A stretch of 64,000 nt of DNA, from positions 168,280,425-168,344,424 of the forward strand of contig OW386285.2 in NCBI GenBank assembly GCA_936432065.2. Reading direction: 5' to 3'. The notes below the pieces were generated by a model. That model was not told the DNA's origin. It ran no database searches and saw only the letters and a list, made by a program, of their open reading frames with translations. This document shows, piece by piece, positions 23,847-34,130 of this stretch (positions are counted from its first letter, which is position 1; each line of letters starts with the position of its first letter). Source of the DNA: Rutpela maculata. Taxonomy: Eukaryota > Arthropoda > Insecta > Coleoptera > Cerambycidae. The position numbers and the translations under genes are program-made.

Positions 23847-24988
23847 TCACACATTTTGTAAAAATTCGTCAACATTGTAGCTGTTTATGTCCAACAAAAG
23901 TGATTTTAAAGCCTTTTTAAACTTAAAAAATGTCATAGATTTAATATGCTCAGGCAAACAGTTAAAAAATTTACAATCCATGAAAAAAATACTTTTTTGG
24001 TATAAAGCCGTTCTGTGTTCTTTTGGTAAAAGGATATCTTTTTTCCTAGTGCTATATGGATGATCAGTTCTAATCTTGTTAAATTTGATTCTGTTTTTGT
24101 AAACAAAACATGACAACTCATAAATGTAAATAGAGTTCAAGGTAAGAATGTTTAAGCTTTTAAAGGCTTCCCTGCAGGAAGTATTATATCCAAGATTGGC
24201 TATTATACGTATTGCCCTTTTTGCAGTAAAAAAACTCTATTTGCCTCGGATGAGAAACCCCAATGCACTAGACCGTACTTTATGCAAGAATGAAAAGAAG
24301 CAAAATACTATGTCTTACTATTGATAGGCTACATTCTTTAGATGTTATCCCCAAGGCATAACAGATCTTTGACAGTTTTCCACACAAATCATGAATGTGA
24401 TTAGACCATTTAAGGCTATAGTCAATTTTCAAACTAAGCATTTTCGATTCATTGACATACTTCACGCTTCTAGTAGGAGATAAAAGGATATTAGTGTTGA
24501 AGACAATATTAGACTGCAATGTTCTAAAGAGAATACAGGTTGTTTTACTTTGGTTAGTACACAGTTTATAATTTTCAGTCCACAAAATTACTTTATCATA
24601 TATAGTTTTTGCACAGTCTCCAGCATCAGCTAGGGTATTAGATTTGATTAAAATGTTCATATCATCAGCATGCGAAACTGTCAAACATGAGGGATGTTGA
24701 ATAAAATTCAGCATATCATTGATATAAATAATAAAAAGTGGGCCCCAATAGAGACCCTTGAGGTACTTCAACGCTGACAGTCTGCGAGTCAGATACAACA
24801 TCCTCAATACAGACCTGCTGATTTCTATTTGCAAGATATGATGCAAACCAATGATGAGCAACACCTCTAACTCCATATTTCTCAAGTTTTGTCAATAATA
24901 TAGAGTGATCTACACAGTCAAAAGCCCTTGAAAAGTCTATAAAGAGTCTATTGTCCTCTATTATAAATATTTTATGATTTACAGTCAT
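23847..24988 (-). pseudogene. Non-LTR retrotransposon reverse transcriptase fragment
   Basis: The minus strand begins inside the reverse transcriptase. It has DFSRAFDCVDHSILLTKLEK (the motif with the first catalytic Asp), VPQGSLLGP, then after a frameshift near 24730 LFIIYINDM and SHADDMNIL, where the usual active site FADD has become HADD. A C-terminal part follows in another frame (ILTLNSIYIYELSCFV, 23847-24140), separated by at least one more shift or stop near 24180. The N-terminal endonuclease is missing. Overall it resembles Jockey/CR1-type LINEs. It is dead on arrival and then decayed. Confidence 0.88.
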
Positions 24989-27390
24989 CAGACTTCGCTA
25001 CGAATTTTTCCAATTATCTCTGTCTCCATTGCTCCTATGTAGAAATTATTACCAAGTTATTACCAATATTGTAGACTGTAAAATGTCCCAAAACCTTTGT
25101 TTAAACAATTTTTTTCCACGAAGAACTGTTTTAAATTTACAGCAGCTTTGAAATATAATGAAATTTTTCAAGCTGCTGTAATATGTAAACAATTGCCAGT
25201 GGAAGAAAGTAGAACAAGAATTTTAAAAATACTATAATCTACAATATTGATAATAACCAATTACTCCGTAAGAGCAATGGACACAGATAATTGCAAAAGT
25301 CAAATTGCAGATTTTCACGTTTGGGCAAGTGTAAATCGTAAAGTATTATTAGCAACAGAGAAAACCTACTATAAGCCAATTTTATGGATTATGAGTTTTA
25401 ATAACGTTGGAACAAAAGGGCAGGCACTTTTCTGGAATTCAAGAAACTTTCTCAAACTTCAAGATGCTGTAATTTTTAAACAACTGACCATAGAAGAAAA
25501 TTATTCAGATAAAAGTTTTGGGAAATATTATAGCCTGTAAAATCAATAATAACTAATTACTACATGGGGGCAACAGCCACAGTGATAATTGCAAAAGTCT
25601 GCAGAGAGGCACAAATTTCCACCATTCTGACACCTGTAAATCGTAAAATATTAACAGTAGCGAAAAATAGTTTAAATAGAAGTTGTAAATTTTTTCATTT
25701 TCTACAATGTTGGTACCTAATAACTAATTTTAGGAGCCAACATTAAAAGAGATAATTGAGAAAAATCTATTGTGACCGTCATTTTTTTAACATGGCGGTC
25801 GTAACGACAACAATATTTTTGTGGAAAACGTTAATTAATAATTGTCGCAACCCCCTCTGCATTCTACAAACAAAAAAATTCCTTGTAGGAATTATTCGTG
25901 GGTCAGATGACAGATTGACTGTACTATTATTTGATATATTATATTTTTGGTAATTTTTCAATGAGAATTATTGGCCTATGATACTTGAAAGTATCGATAA
26001 CACTCTGTGGTAGAAAAAGTGAATTTAAATAGAAAATAAAGAATGACTTTTTTTTCCTAATGCAATTCGTTTCAAAGTTATTAATGATTTGATATTTGAT
26101 TCAAAAACCATAAATCAAAATGTCGTTAAATTTTGGATATAGAGGTTCTAAAGCACAGTGATCAATTATGTTGCTTTAGTGTTTTTAGTAAAAAATGCCT
26201 AATATGACTTCTCGAAAAATCGATCTTTTTTTTCTTAATAAAAATGTACACCAATGACTGAAGTAAGTTTTGATATACTCAAAAAGAAAAAAAAATACTA
26301 AAGATCTTTGATACCGATCCAAATGTGATTGAAATTGGGTGACTATTAACTGAGGTACTGTGAAAAGTGGAACACACTGTATACTAGTATTATATTATTT
26401 TATTTTATTGTCTATTGGGGTGAAATAGATTTGCTTGAACTATTGCTGAAATTTAAATGAGATCACATGTGTATGGGTGTCTATATCACATAAATTTTTT
26501 TTTAAATCTAAGTATTTGTGAGTGATATAGAATCAAAATCCGTCAAAACTCGAATTCGAATTTTTTGACAATTATTACAATACTTTATTCACTCCCTGTT
26601 GGTTATATAGTGTGATCCATATGTAGCGAATACATTTATTTTCTACGTTATTAATAGTACTTATGCAAATTACGAAACAGGTCAATTTTTTATTTTAAAA
26701 TTACACTTTTTGGCATTAAATTTTTCAGTAATATAGCAATAGAGATAAGATAAGATAGTAATATTCTACATAATGACACAATGACGTTTGTCAGTATTAT
26801 CGACAGCATACTCTGTTTTTTAATTTGAATTGTTATTCATATTGATAAATTAAATGTAAAAAGATAAACACAATAAAAACATAAAAGTCAAAATTTACAC
26901 TTCAAAATTTGTATTTTGGCTTTATTTTGGATTATCAACAACTTTGTTTTATAAACATTTTGTCCAAAATAATAAATAAGATATTTTTATGTTTTCTTAA
27001 TTCATTAACATCCGGTACACGTCATATCTAAAATTTCTATATGGTAAACTCATTTTTTCGACAAGCAGAATGTTCTATAAAGAATGACTTTTCGTCGTAA
27101 AATCAATAATAGAGAAGTTTTTTCTCTTGTCAACTCCATTTGGAGATACAGCGTATATTCATTCTCTATTCAGCAATATCAAGTTTTTTCGATTCTGTTC
27201 ACTAGTTATCGGGAAAATCGATTATGAAATTTCACAACACGAGAGATTTACAATTTATGCAGTAGGCTATCAAGTATGCTTTGAAGGCTGTCATAAAGTA
27301 TTATTATGTGACAATTAGTTGTCAGAACTCTACAATAAGATTTAGGCGGCATTTCTGTAGTAGTTTGATAGTATTTATCATTTTTTATTG

Positions 27391-27416
27391 TATCTATCTA
27401 TCTATCTATCTATCTA
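27391..27416. repeat. TATC microsatellite
   Basis: About six TATC units inside the mariner-type element, just upstream of the transposase remnant. Confidence 0.9.
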
Positions 27417-27459
27417 AAGCAGATCTCAAATGGAAGTATGTACAATGTTCAATGCTAAG

Positions 27460-28290
27460 TATTCTGATCGCTCGATATACACAGTCCACTGTTAGTAGAA
27501 CGGAACAAAAATTGTGGGAAACTGGATATGTCCGAGATCTTCCTAAATCAGAAAGGAAAGACCAAATTGATGAGGAAAAACAATTAGACATTTTACTAGG
27601 CTTTGAGGAAAATGGACACGAGTCGACCAGACAAATCGCTGCCGAAAATAATGTAAGTCTTCAGTGCTGCGAGTTTTGAAGAAAGAGAAGTATCATTCTT
27701 TTAAAGTACATCCGATATATGAATTAAACGAAGACGATGGTGATCATAGAATTGAATTCTGTGAAACAATGATAACATGTGTCATGCAAATCCGCAGTTT
27801 AGAAATAGAATTCTATTTTCTGATGAGGCAACATTTTGTTTGAACGGTGCCGTTAATAGACAAAACAGTCGATACTGGAGTAGAGAAAATCCTCACACTT
27901 AGTATCCCAGAAAAGTGAATATTTGGGCTGAGATTATTGAAAATAAAATTATTGGTCCCTATTTTTACATACTTTCTTAGTTCCAACATTAACAAGATTC
28001 CATATGAAATAGATCGGAATATTTGGTTCCAGCAAGATGGTGCTCCACCATATTTAAATACCGTATTTCCTGGCAGATGGATTAGTAGGCGTGGCGCAAT
28101 AGAGTGGCCTGCCCGTTCTCCTGACATGACGCCACTAGATTATTTCTTACGGGGATACTTAAAGTTGAAAGTATATAATAATAGACTAGGCAATATTGAA
28201 GATTTAAAAAATAAGATGGGGTAAGAAGTTGAACAGGTGATACAAAACATTCTTGAGGAATTTACTAACCACCTTGCGAATTTTCAAGAA
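27460..28290 (+). pseudogene. Tc1/mariner-type transposase pseudogene
   Basis: The N-terminal helix-turn-helix part reads RTEQKLWETGYVRDLPK and ESTRQIAAENNVS, after which the frame breaks near 27665. The catalytic part has FSDEATFCLNGAVN (first Asp), IWFQQDGAPPYLN (second Asp) and WPARSPDMTPLDYFL (third Asp), followed by GYLKLKVYNN. An in-frame TAG at 27900-27902 and another near 27979 interrupt it. Only 28 residues separate the second and third Asp, fewer than I expect for this family, so a short deletion is likely. Not functional. Confidence 0.88.
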
Positions 28291-28493
28291 AAAATTTTTT
28301 TCTTACAAAGAGTTATTTTATAATACTTGGATTTCCCTATTTCTCTTGTTGTGAAAATTCAAAATCGATTTTCTCCATAACAAGTGAACGGAATCGAAAA
28401 AACTTGATATTGCTGAATAAAGAATGAATATATCTTTCAAATGGGACACCGCATCCCCTTTCAATTTAAAAAAATATGAGTTGTGAATGTCAC

Positions 28494-28536
28494 GGGAAGA
28501 GGGTAGAAGGAAGAGGGTAGAAGGAAGAGGGGGTAA
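28494..28536 (+). repeat. Short GA-rich tandem repeat
   Basis: Three copies of a 14-bp unit, GGAAGAGGGTAGAA, with the last incomplete. Confidence 0.85.
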
Positions 28537-28577
28537 AAATTTAGCTCCAAAAAATGTAATTTTAAAATAAGAAAATC

Positions 28578-29094
28578 GAGTGCTACTGGATGCGGCTGGA
28601 ACCTCCCCACTCAGTGAATCTTTAAAGCTGAAAAGAGCACTAAATTGTGTGCCATAATGGCACTAAACATAATCCGATTGGTTTTTTTTTTTTCACGGAA
28701 ACCAAATCGAAAGGGTGCAAGTGTGATATATCGTTGAAATCGGAATTTTTACTGCTTTTCAATGGTTCGATTACAAATTGTAAGTAATCATAATATAAAC
28801 AACTTGTTGTGCCAAAACGGCACTAAACGTAATCCGATCTCAACCAAAACCTTTTCAGATCTTCGGGAGCACTAAAGAAACCCTCATGCAAAGTTTCATT
28901 CAAATCCGTTTAGTCGTTTCGCCGCTACCGTGCAAACACACACACACGCACACACACACACACACACACACAGACATTTTTCAAAAACCAGAGACCAGAG
29001 ATTCCTGGGACCTCAAAACGTAAAGATTTGATGTTATCTCAATTTTCTATTTTGGACCAATTTTAGTAACCTCCCACAATCTTGTGGGGAGTTT
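28578..29094 (+). repeat. Interspersed repeat with CCTCCCCAC ends and CA microsatellite
   Basis: It runs from GGCTGGAACCTCCCCAC to a terminal hairpin, CCTCCCACAATCTTGTGGGGAG. It contains GTGCCAAAACGGCACTAAAC and a (CA)n run at 28934-28970. Direct copies lie at 40766-41182, and a truncated 5' copy at 38055-38114. AACCTCCCCAC at the start and GTGGGGAG at the end are inverted, so it may be a short terminal-inverted-repeat element. The class is undetermined. Confidence 0.8.
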
Positions 29095-29098
29095 AAAA

Positions 29099-30260
29099 TT
29101 TACCTGGGATTCTGCATAAATACTATTAATATCCGAGAAAATGAATTTATTCGCTACATATGGACCCCACTGTGTTTTTCTTAGTATAATATATTTTTAA
29201 ATTGTATCTGAGATTACTATTGCATGTGTTTGTTTAACAGTTAATAAATTTAAATGATCCTAAGGACCATAAAGGAACATTGTAATAATAAATAATAATA
29301 TTAATAATAATAATAACAACATTTATTTCAAAAAATTATGTACGATAAATTTAAATTTTTCCTTGTCAATTTGAGCCATTGAGTTAGAATATAAGGAGAT
29401 GGCATCCTGTACAAATTTCCCTATAGAGGAATGGCATCGGTAGGCGTGACTAAATGTAGGAATAAAATGGTGGTTTTGACAGACCCGGACTATTTAAAAT
29501 TATAAGAACTTTGTACCCCGACGAGACAGCCTATCTGAATAACGCAAAAAAATGTTGAATTCAATAAATGCAAGATTTTTAGCAAAAAGAGGTAGAACAA
29601 ACATATTCAAATAGAACACAAAATAAACAAATTAATATATATTTATTGACCTCTAAATAATAAAATTTTATTACATTTAATTAGCTGTTTTTTTTTAATG
29701 CGGCTCTGTTTGTTGTTTCCACTACCTATGAAATGTTATCCCCGTTAAATTTCTTCTTGTCAACACCATCTCTAGAAGAGCAGCTTCTTTTGGCACACGA
29801 CACCATAGTCCTTTTAATGTTTATTGTCCAAAATTTAACAAACTATCAGTAAAAATCACAATAAATCGCACGAAAAACAAACTGTCCCTATTTGATGGAA
29901 AAGTAGTAACACCTTGATGAAGTGATGCCGTTTTTGATCACGTGATTGCTTCTCCCGTCCTTCTAACTCAATGATTTGAGCTTAATCCCAGTATTATTTA
30001 AATGTGAATCTAGTTCATGAGACACATTATCATGTTTAACGTGAAAAATTCTACTTTACATAAACAAATATAGGAATAAGATTATCTAAGATATAGAGTA
30101 TATTTTATTGGGTGCTACACATCAGAAATGTACCTACTATATTTATGATTTTAGTTGCAAAATATGTTACCGGTGTGACAAGATAAAATGTTAAAATTTG
30201 TATGACATCAATGGATTCATAAATAGTATTCTATTTTCTAATTAATAATTTAATTTCCAG
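29099..30260. other. Intron tail with AT microsatellites
   Basis: An imperfect AATAAT run at 29283-29320 is followed by AACATTTATTTC, resembling the 3' tail of a minus-strand retroposon. ATTGAGTTAGAA at about 29380 is inverted at about 29962 (TTCTAACTCAAT), which may mark another degenerate foldback element. Nothing else was recognised. Confidence 0.45.
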
Positions 30261-30513
30261 TGCTGTGTTTACTTGGACTAATCTACTGGTAGTGGTGGTC
30301 GAACTGGATGGAAATGAAAGTGAGGCTTTGGATTTAGTACCTTTAGTTACTAATACCGTCTTAGAGGAACATCACCTAATTGTGGGGGTTGTAGTAGTTG
30401 TCGATCCAGGAGTAGTACCTATTAATTCCCGCGGTGAAAAACAACGTATGCACCTTCGAGATGGCTTTTTAGCAGACCAATTGGACCCCATTTACGTTGC
30501 TTACAATATGTAA
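30261..30513 (+). CDS. DIP2: DIP2 last exon (C-terminal subdomain)
   Basis: 84 residues. After the split Cys come AVFTWTNLLVVVVELDGNE, ALDLVPLVTNTVLEEHHLI, VGVVVVVDPGVVPINSRGEK, QRMHLRDGFLADQLDP and the family's invariant end IYVAYNM, then TAA at 30511-30513. This is the mobile C-terminal subdomain of adenylate-forming enzymes. The EKQRMHLRD lysine lies where these enzymes usually place the C-terminal catalytic lysine. The exon is nearly identical to my memory of animal DIP2 proteins, so the gene is under strong constraint and almost certainly active, despite the repeat-laden introns. Confidence 0.98.
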
Positions 30514-31440
30514 AGTCATTGTTATATAGTACATTTATATGAATGTTTTCATATATTTTATCTGTATTTCATTTCAAAACATTTACAATTTGTTGTAAGC
30601 ATATCTGCCATTAAATTCGTGATTTATAATTTAGTACTAGAGTTATGTTAGTGTTATATTTTAGAATAATAATTATATTTTAAAATTTTTATAAAATTTG
30701 GCTCAAATCTTTTATACCACATCTGTACATTATCACAAGAAAATGTCAGTGACGGTGTATAGATGTAAATATTAAGGCCTATTAGGCTATAATAATTTAA
30801 TGTATAGTTTTTATGTAATATGTAGATTGTACAGTATAAATTATGTTTTTTGCTTTTTGATCTAGTGCAATCAGTACTGTCTTCTTTGTCCTCTTACTTA
30901 TTTTTTTGTGATTCAGTTCAGATTTGATCTAAATATGTTATTTGTTGTATAAATTTTTCTTTTTAATGAATTTTACCCTATATTTATTTTCATTGAAAGA
31001 TATATACAGTACTCTAGTCTCATTTTAATATGATAATTTATTTGGCTGCTAATTGATATTTTTCATTTAATGAAAAAAATCTGGTTGTGTAATGCCCTTT
31101 TATTTTTTTTAATATCTTGATTCAGTCATTTAATTTTTTTATATCAAAAATTTTTCTTATTATATGATTCCTTAATGGGCAGTTGTTTAATGCTCAACTA
31201 GTGTCTATATGCTTATTTTTATTATGCATTAGCACAAATTTCTGTTAATACAGAATGTGACAATAGTTAATTTTTATGTATATATTAATTAATTCTTACT
31301 GTAGCGTTTTAAAATTAGTGACTATGTATTTGAATTTTTTTTTGTTATAGTAATATAAAACAATAATTTAAATCTACGTGAAATGTGGACACAGTTGCAA
31401 ATAATAAATAAATGTATCTTTATAACTAGAGCAATTTCAT
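30514..31440 (+). other. DIP2: DIP2 3' untranslated region
   Basis: AT-rich sequence after the stop with no further frame. Overlapping AATAAA signals at 31403-31408 and 31407-31412 are the best polyadenylation candidates, giving a 3'UTR of roughly 0.9 kb. Transcript data would settle the end. Confidence 0.65.
31403..31412 (+). terminator. DIP2: Candidate polyadenylation signals
   Basis: Two overlapping AATAAA hexamers with a T-rich stretch shortly downstream (TGTATCTTTATAA). Confidence 0.55.
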
Positions 31441-31552
31441 TTATAATTATCTTTAATTGTTTCTTTCACTCTAATTTTTGGCCTTACGAACTTAGCGTTT
31501 TGGCCACGAATGTGTTTTGAGGTGTATATAATATAAACGCACACATATGTGT

Positions 31553-32252
31553 ACCACAATTCTGCCCAAAAGAGGCAAAAGGCAGTAAGTGACAAAACAT
31601 CAAATCTGAATAAATCGAACTTTAATGAAATGTATGGCCCTTCCGTAAAAATAGCGCAATGAAGTAAAATTAGGGTCTAAAATAAACACAAAAATCACCA
31701 TTTTTGTCTTTAATATTAATGGAATGTTGCACTCTTTAATTTAAGGAAAAAATCACATACTGCGTTCTGCCTCAGTTTTTCTGTAATAGTTTGGTTGAAA
31801 AAGTCAGCAGTAAGTAATGAAATTTCAAGTGTTGGTCTTGAATGACACAATAGTCACATTCTTTTTTCTCCAGTTTCGTAAAGCTGATTTTTAATGCTAG
31901 ATAATTAATTCTGAACATTTTAAAGTGGAACGAACAATCTTTTATCTGCGAAAGTTCATGCACATACTGCCGTTTGGCCAAGTACAACATTTTGAAATGC
32001 AAATGTCATACTAAGGTAAATCGCAGTAATGGCTGTTCATGCACATACTGCCTTATACCTCTCAATTTTTTAAAATAATGCCACGTACTGCTGTTTGATA
32101 TTCCATTTTATTCGGTTAAACGTAGGAATTTTTAAAACAGGATTAATTCAGAAGCTCCGTCACTTACTGTTCTTTTATAATCGATAAAAATGTAATTTTT
32201 CAACATTTGTCAATTACTGCCTTTTACCTTTTTTGGGCAGAATTGGGTTGTT
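31553..32252. repeat. Inverted-repeat element with ACTGCC-rich interior
   Basis: The left end (CACAATTCTGCCCAAAA, then GGCAAAAGGCAGTAAGTGAC) is inverted at the right (32200-32252). Inside, variants of CATACTGC or CTTACTGC recur at least six times at irregular spacing. No transposase. Target duplication unclear. Confidence 0.7.
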
Positions 32253-32288
32253 GACGAATTTCCAAAAATGGTGAAATATGGTGTAGAA

Positions 32289-32388
32289 GCAATAAGTCAA
32301 AAGTGTATTTTACAGGAGAATAGACACTATATTCTAAATATATAGTGTTTATTCTCCTGTAAAATTCACTTTTTACTTATTGCTCTTT
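32289..32388. repeat. 100-bp near-perfect hairpin
   Basis: GCAATAAGTCAAAAGTG...ACAGGAGAATAGACACTATAT folds on its inverse with a loop of about five bases. Arms are about 47 bp with few mismatches. It may be a tiny foldback element. A hairpin RNA is possible if transcribed. Confidence 0.75.
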
Positions 32389-32742
32389 TCTTAGGGATGT
32401 GCGATATTTAATTTGGAAGAAAAATTCTAAGCGCAACATATTTTAAAAAATTATTAAACTTCGACTATTTGGTTCGTGCCATGAAAACGGTCGTGACATC
32501 ATAACGGCAGTTAGATGTGAACTTATATACAGAACAGAGGAAGACAAACAAGTTGACATTGTTGACAACAAAAAAATAACCTCATATATCAAAAGTAAAT
32601 TTGACGTTTAGCTAGTAGTGATTAGTGTTTGCAGTTATTGGTAATATTTTTTACAAATCGACTAAGGCAATATATTTGTAAAAGCTAACCCAAGCAGCAC
32701 AATTAGTTTATTTTACTGGTTTCGTAAACGTAATTCAAGAAT

Positions 32743-32993
32743 TTCTCCTGCATCCCTGAACCGATTGAAAAAATGTTTTGATATTCTTTTAGAGACAGCT
32801 TTATAGAATGGTACTAGGCTATTTAAAACTAAAAAAAGAAAAAAAATTTTTACTTGTGTGAAGATCAAAAAAAATATTTTTTTGACTTTTCAATAGTCTG
32901 GTACCATTCTATAATGTTGTCTCTAAAGGCCTATCAAACATTTTTTTTAAATCGGTTCAGGGATGTAAGAGAAATTCTCGAACTATGAAATCA
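32743..32993. repeat. Palindromic MITE-like repeat
   Basis: Arms of about 110 bp: GAATTTCTCCTGCATCCCTG and ATAGAATGGTAC on the left, inverted on the right. The core (GGTACCATTCTAT with an AT-rich centre) resembles the centre of the palindrome at 56880-57120, so the two share a family. Confidence 0.75.
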
Positions 32994-33573
32994 TTTCTTA
33001 AGCACGGCACCGGCACCCTTAAAGCCACAATAACCTAAGATAGTTGATATAACGTACTTACTTTCAACTTTGAAGGCATAAGGACTTAATAGTAATTATC
33101 AAGCAATATTTAGGTAATATTTTCTTAACAAATGCCTGATAAAATCACATTGACTCTAGTGTAATTTACAAGAAATATTTACGTTACTGTTCCTTAAAAT
33201 TTAACTATAAAGTAAAAGTGCATATTGAGCTCCATGTGTAAGAAAATATTACGTAATTTTAGACTTTTAGAAACTGCCTTTTGTCTGAATAGAAATAGGG
33301 AAGTTTTACCAATATTTAACGTGAGTATAATCTGTGTTTTGTCTTGTCCTTAGTCAGATATAAGTTAAAACTAGTTCCAATATTAGGTAAAATTTACTTT
33401 AATTTTACTTCCTCACTAACCCATATGTTTGACCTAAAAGTAAATATTACTTCATAAAGTGTCCTGGTAGTTATTTTTACTTCAAAATAGAATTAGGAAG
33501 GCAAAATTACGTTTTCATTTTTTAAATTACTTCAAAAGACTATAATAATTGTTTTATGTTGATGCACCTCCTA

Positions 33574-33702
33574 GGGCCGTTACTTTCGATCCCGATTAAA
33601 CGTTAACGGTGGGTCAAACCAATTCAGTTACCATGGAAACAATTGTACTTTCAATGATTTGGCAGACGGTTAAAATTTAATCAGGGCCGAAAGTAACGGC
33701 CC
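33574..33702. mobile_element. Small MITE with 3-bp CTA duplication
   Basis: 129 bp. The left end GGGCCGTTACTTTCG is exactly inverted at the right end apart from one base (CGAAAGTAACGGCC). CTA flanks both sides (33571-33573, 33703-33705). A 3-bp duplication and G-rich ends suit PIF/Harbinger-type elements. Confidence 0.78.
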
Positions 33703-33728
33703 CTACTGTCAAAAGTTAATTCTTTACT

Positions 33729-34130
33729 TTAAGGATAGGATTTTGCAGAGTGAGAGGGAAATATGAGTTTATTTTCGATTTGTTATAATTGTTTAAAAAC
33801 CAAACATAGTATAATGTTTAAAACTGTTTTAGATGCTTGCTATTGTTCCAAGGAATACAACTATATATATTTTTTATTGCAAATTTCTGTTATACTTGAA
33901 GGCTGTAGTTTGTCAATGAAAATATTTCCTAAGTTCATTATTGGTTTATGGCATTTAACTATATATACACAAAATTTATGATAAAAACTATATATGGTTG
34001 TATTCCTTAGAGCAATGAGAAGTGTCTGAAACTATTTTAAAGATTATACCATTTATGATTTTTTAAATATTTATTTTAAACCGAAAATAAAGCCGTATTT
34101 CCCTCTCACTCTGCAAAACCCTATCTTTAA
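33729..34130. mobile_element. TTAA-flanked MITE (GGATAGG family, short form)
   Basis: 402 bp. TTAA at 33729-33732 and 34127-34130. The ends GGATAGGATTTTGCAGAGTG and the inverse CACTCTGCAAAACCCTATC match the element at 11559-14335. It contains only the terminal arms of that element, so the longer copy is this MITE plus extra DNA, or this is its deletion product. Confidence 0.85.

Larger units (their letters stand above)
23480..25850. repeat. Inverted repeat interrupted by a LINE fragment
   Basis: 23490-23650 (GCCGCCATGTTGAG, CCAATTATCTC, ATTGTAGAAAATGAAAAA) is inverted at 25670-25830 (AACATGGCGGTCG, GAGATAATTG). Related blocks at 25000-25560 repeat the same phrases. The LINE fragment 23640-24990 interrupts it. 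Confidence 0.65.
19258..26381. mobile_element. TA-flanked large inverted repeat enclosing other repeats
   Basis: The left arm (19258-19655, starting CACAGTATGCCCCACTTTTC) pairs with the right arm (25995-26381, TACAGTGTGTTCCACTTTTC in reverse complement). Inner edges match through CTATTTAAATTCACTTTTTC and CTACCACA. TA flanks both sides. The arms look like the two ends of one Tc1/mariner-type foldback element into which later material was added: the repeats at 19770-21590, 21605-22040, 22178-23475 and 23480-25850. No transposase frame survives. Confidence 0.7.
27130..28450 (+). mobile_element. Decayed Tc1/mariner-superfamily transposon
   Basis: The inverted ends are similar over about 110 bp. 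The left (27136-27260) has TATATTCATTCTCTATTCAG and CAATATCAAGTTTTTTCGAT. The right (28330-28450) has the inverse, ATCGAAAAAACTTGATATTG. They frame a broken transposase gene. Exact edges are uncertain because the terminal bases have diverged (CCATTTGGAG against CCATTTGAAAG). Confidence 0.75.
18848..30260 (+). other. DIP2: DIP2 intron, 11.4 kb, transposon-filled
   Basis: Donor GTGAGT and acceptor AATTTCCAG. The Cys codon splits TG|T across it. It contains a large TA-flanked inverted repeat with smaller elements inside (19258-26381), a mariner-type remnant (27130-28450) and an interspersed repeat (28578-29094). The stretches 18848-19255, 26384-27129 and 29340-30260 contain nothing I can name beyond scattered A/T runs. 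Confidence 0.9.
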
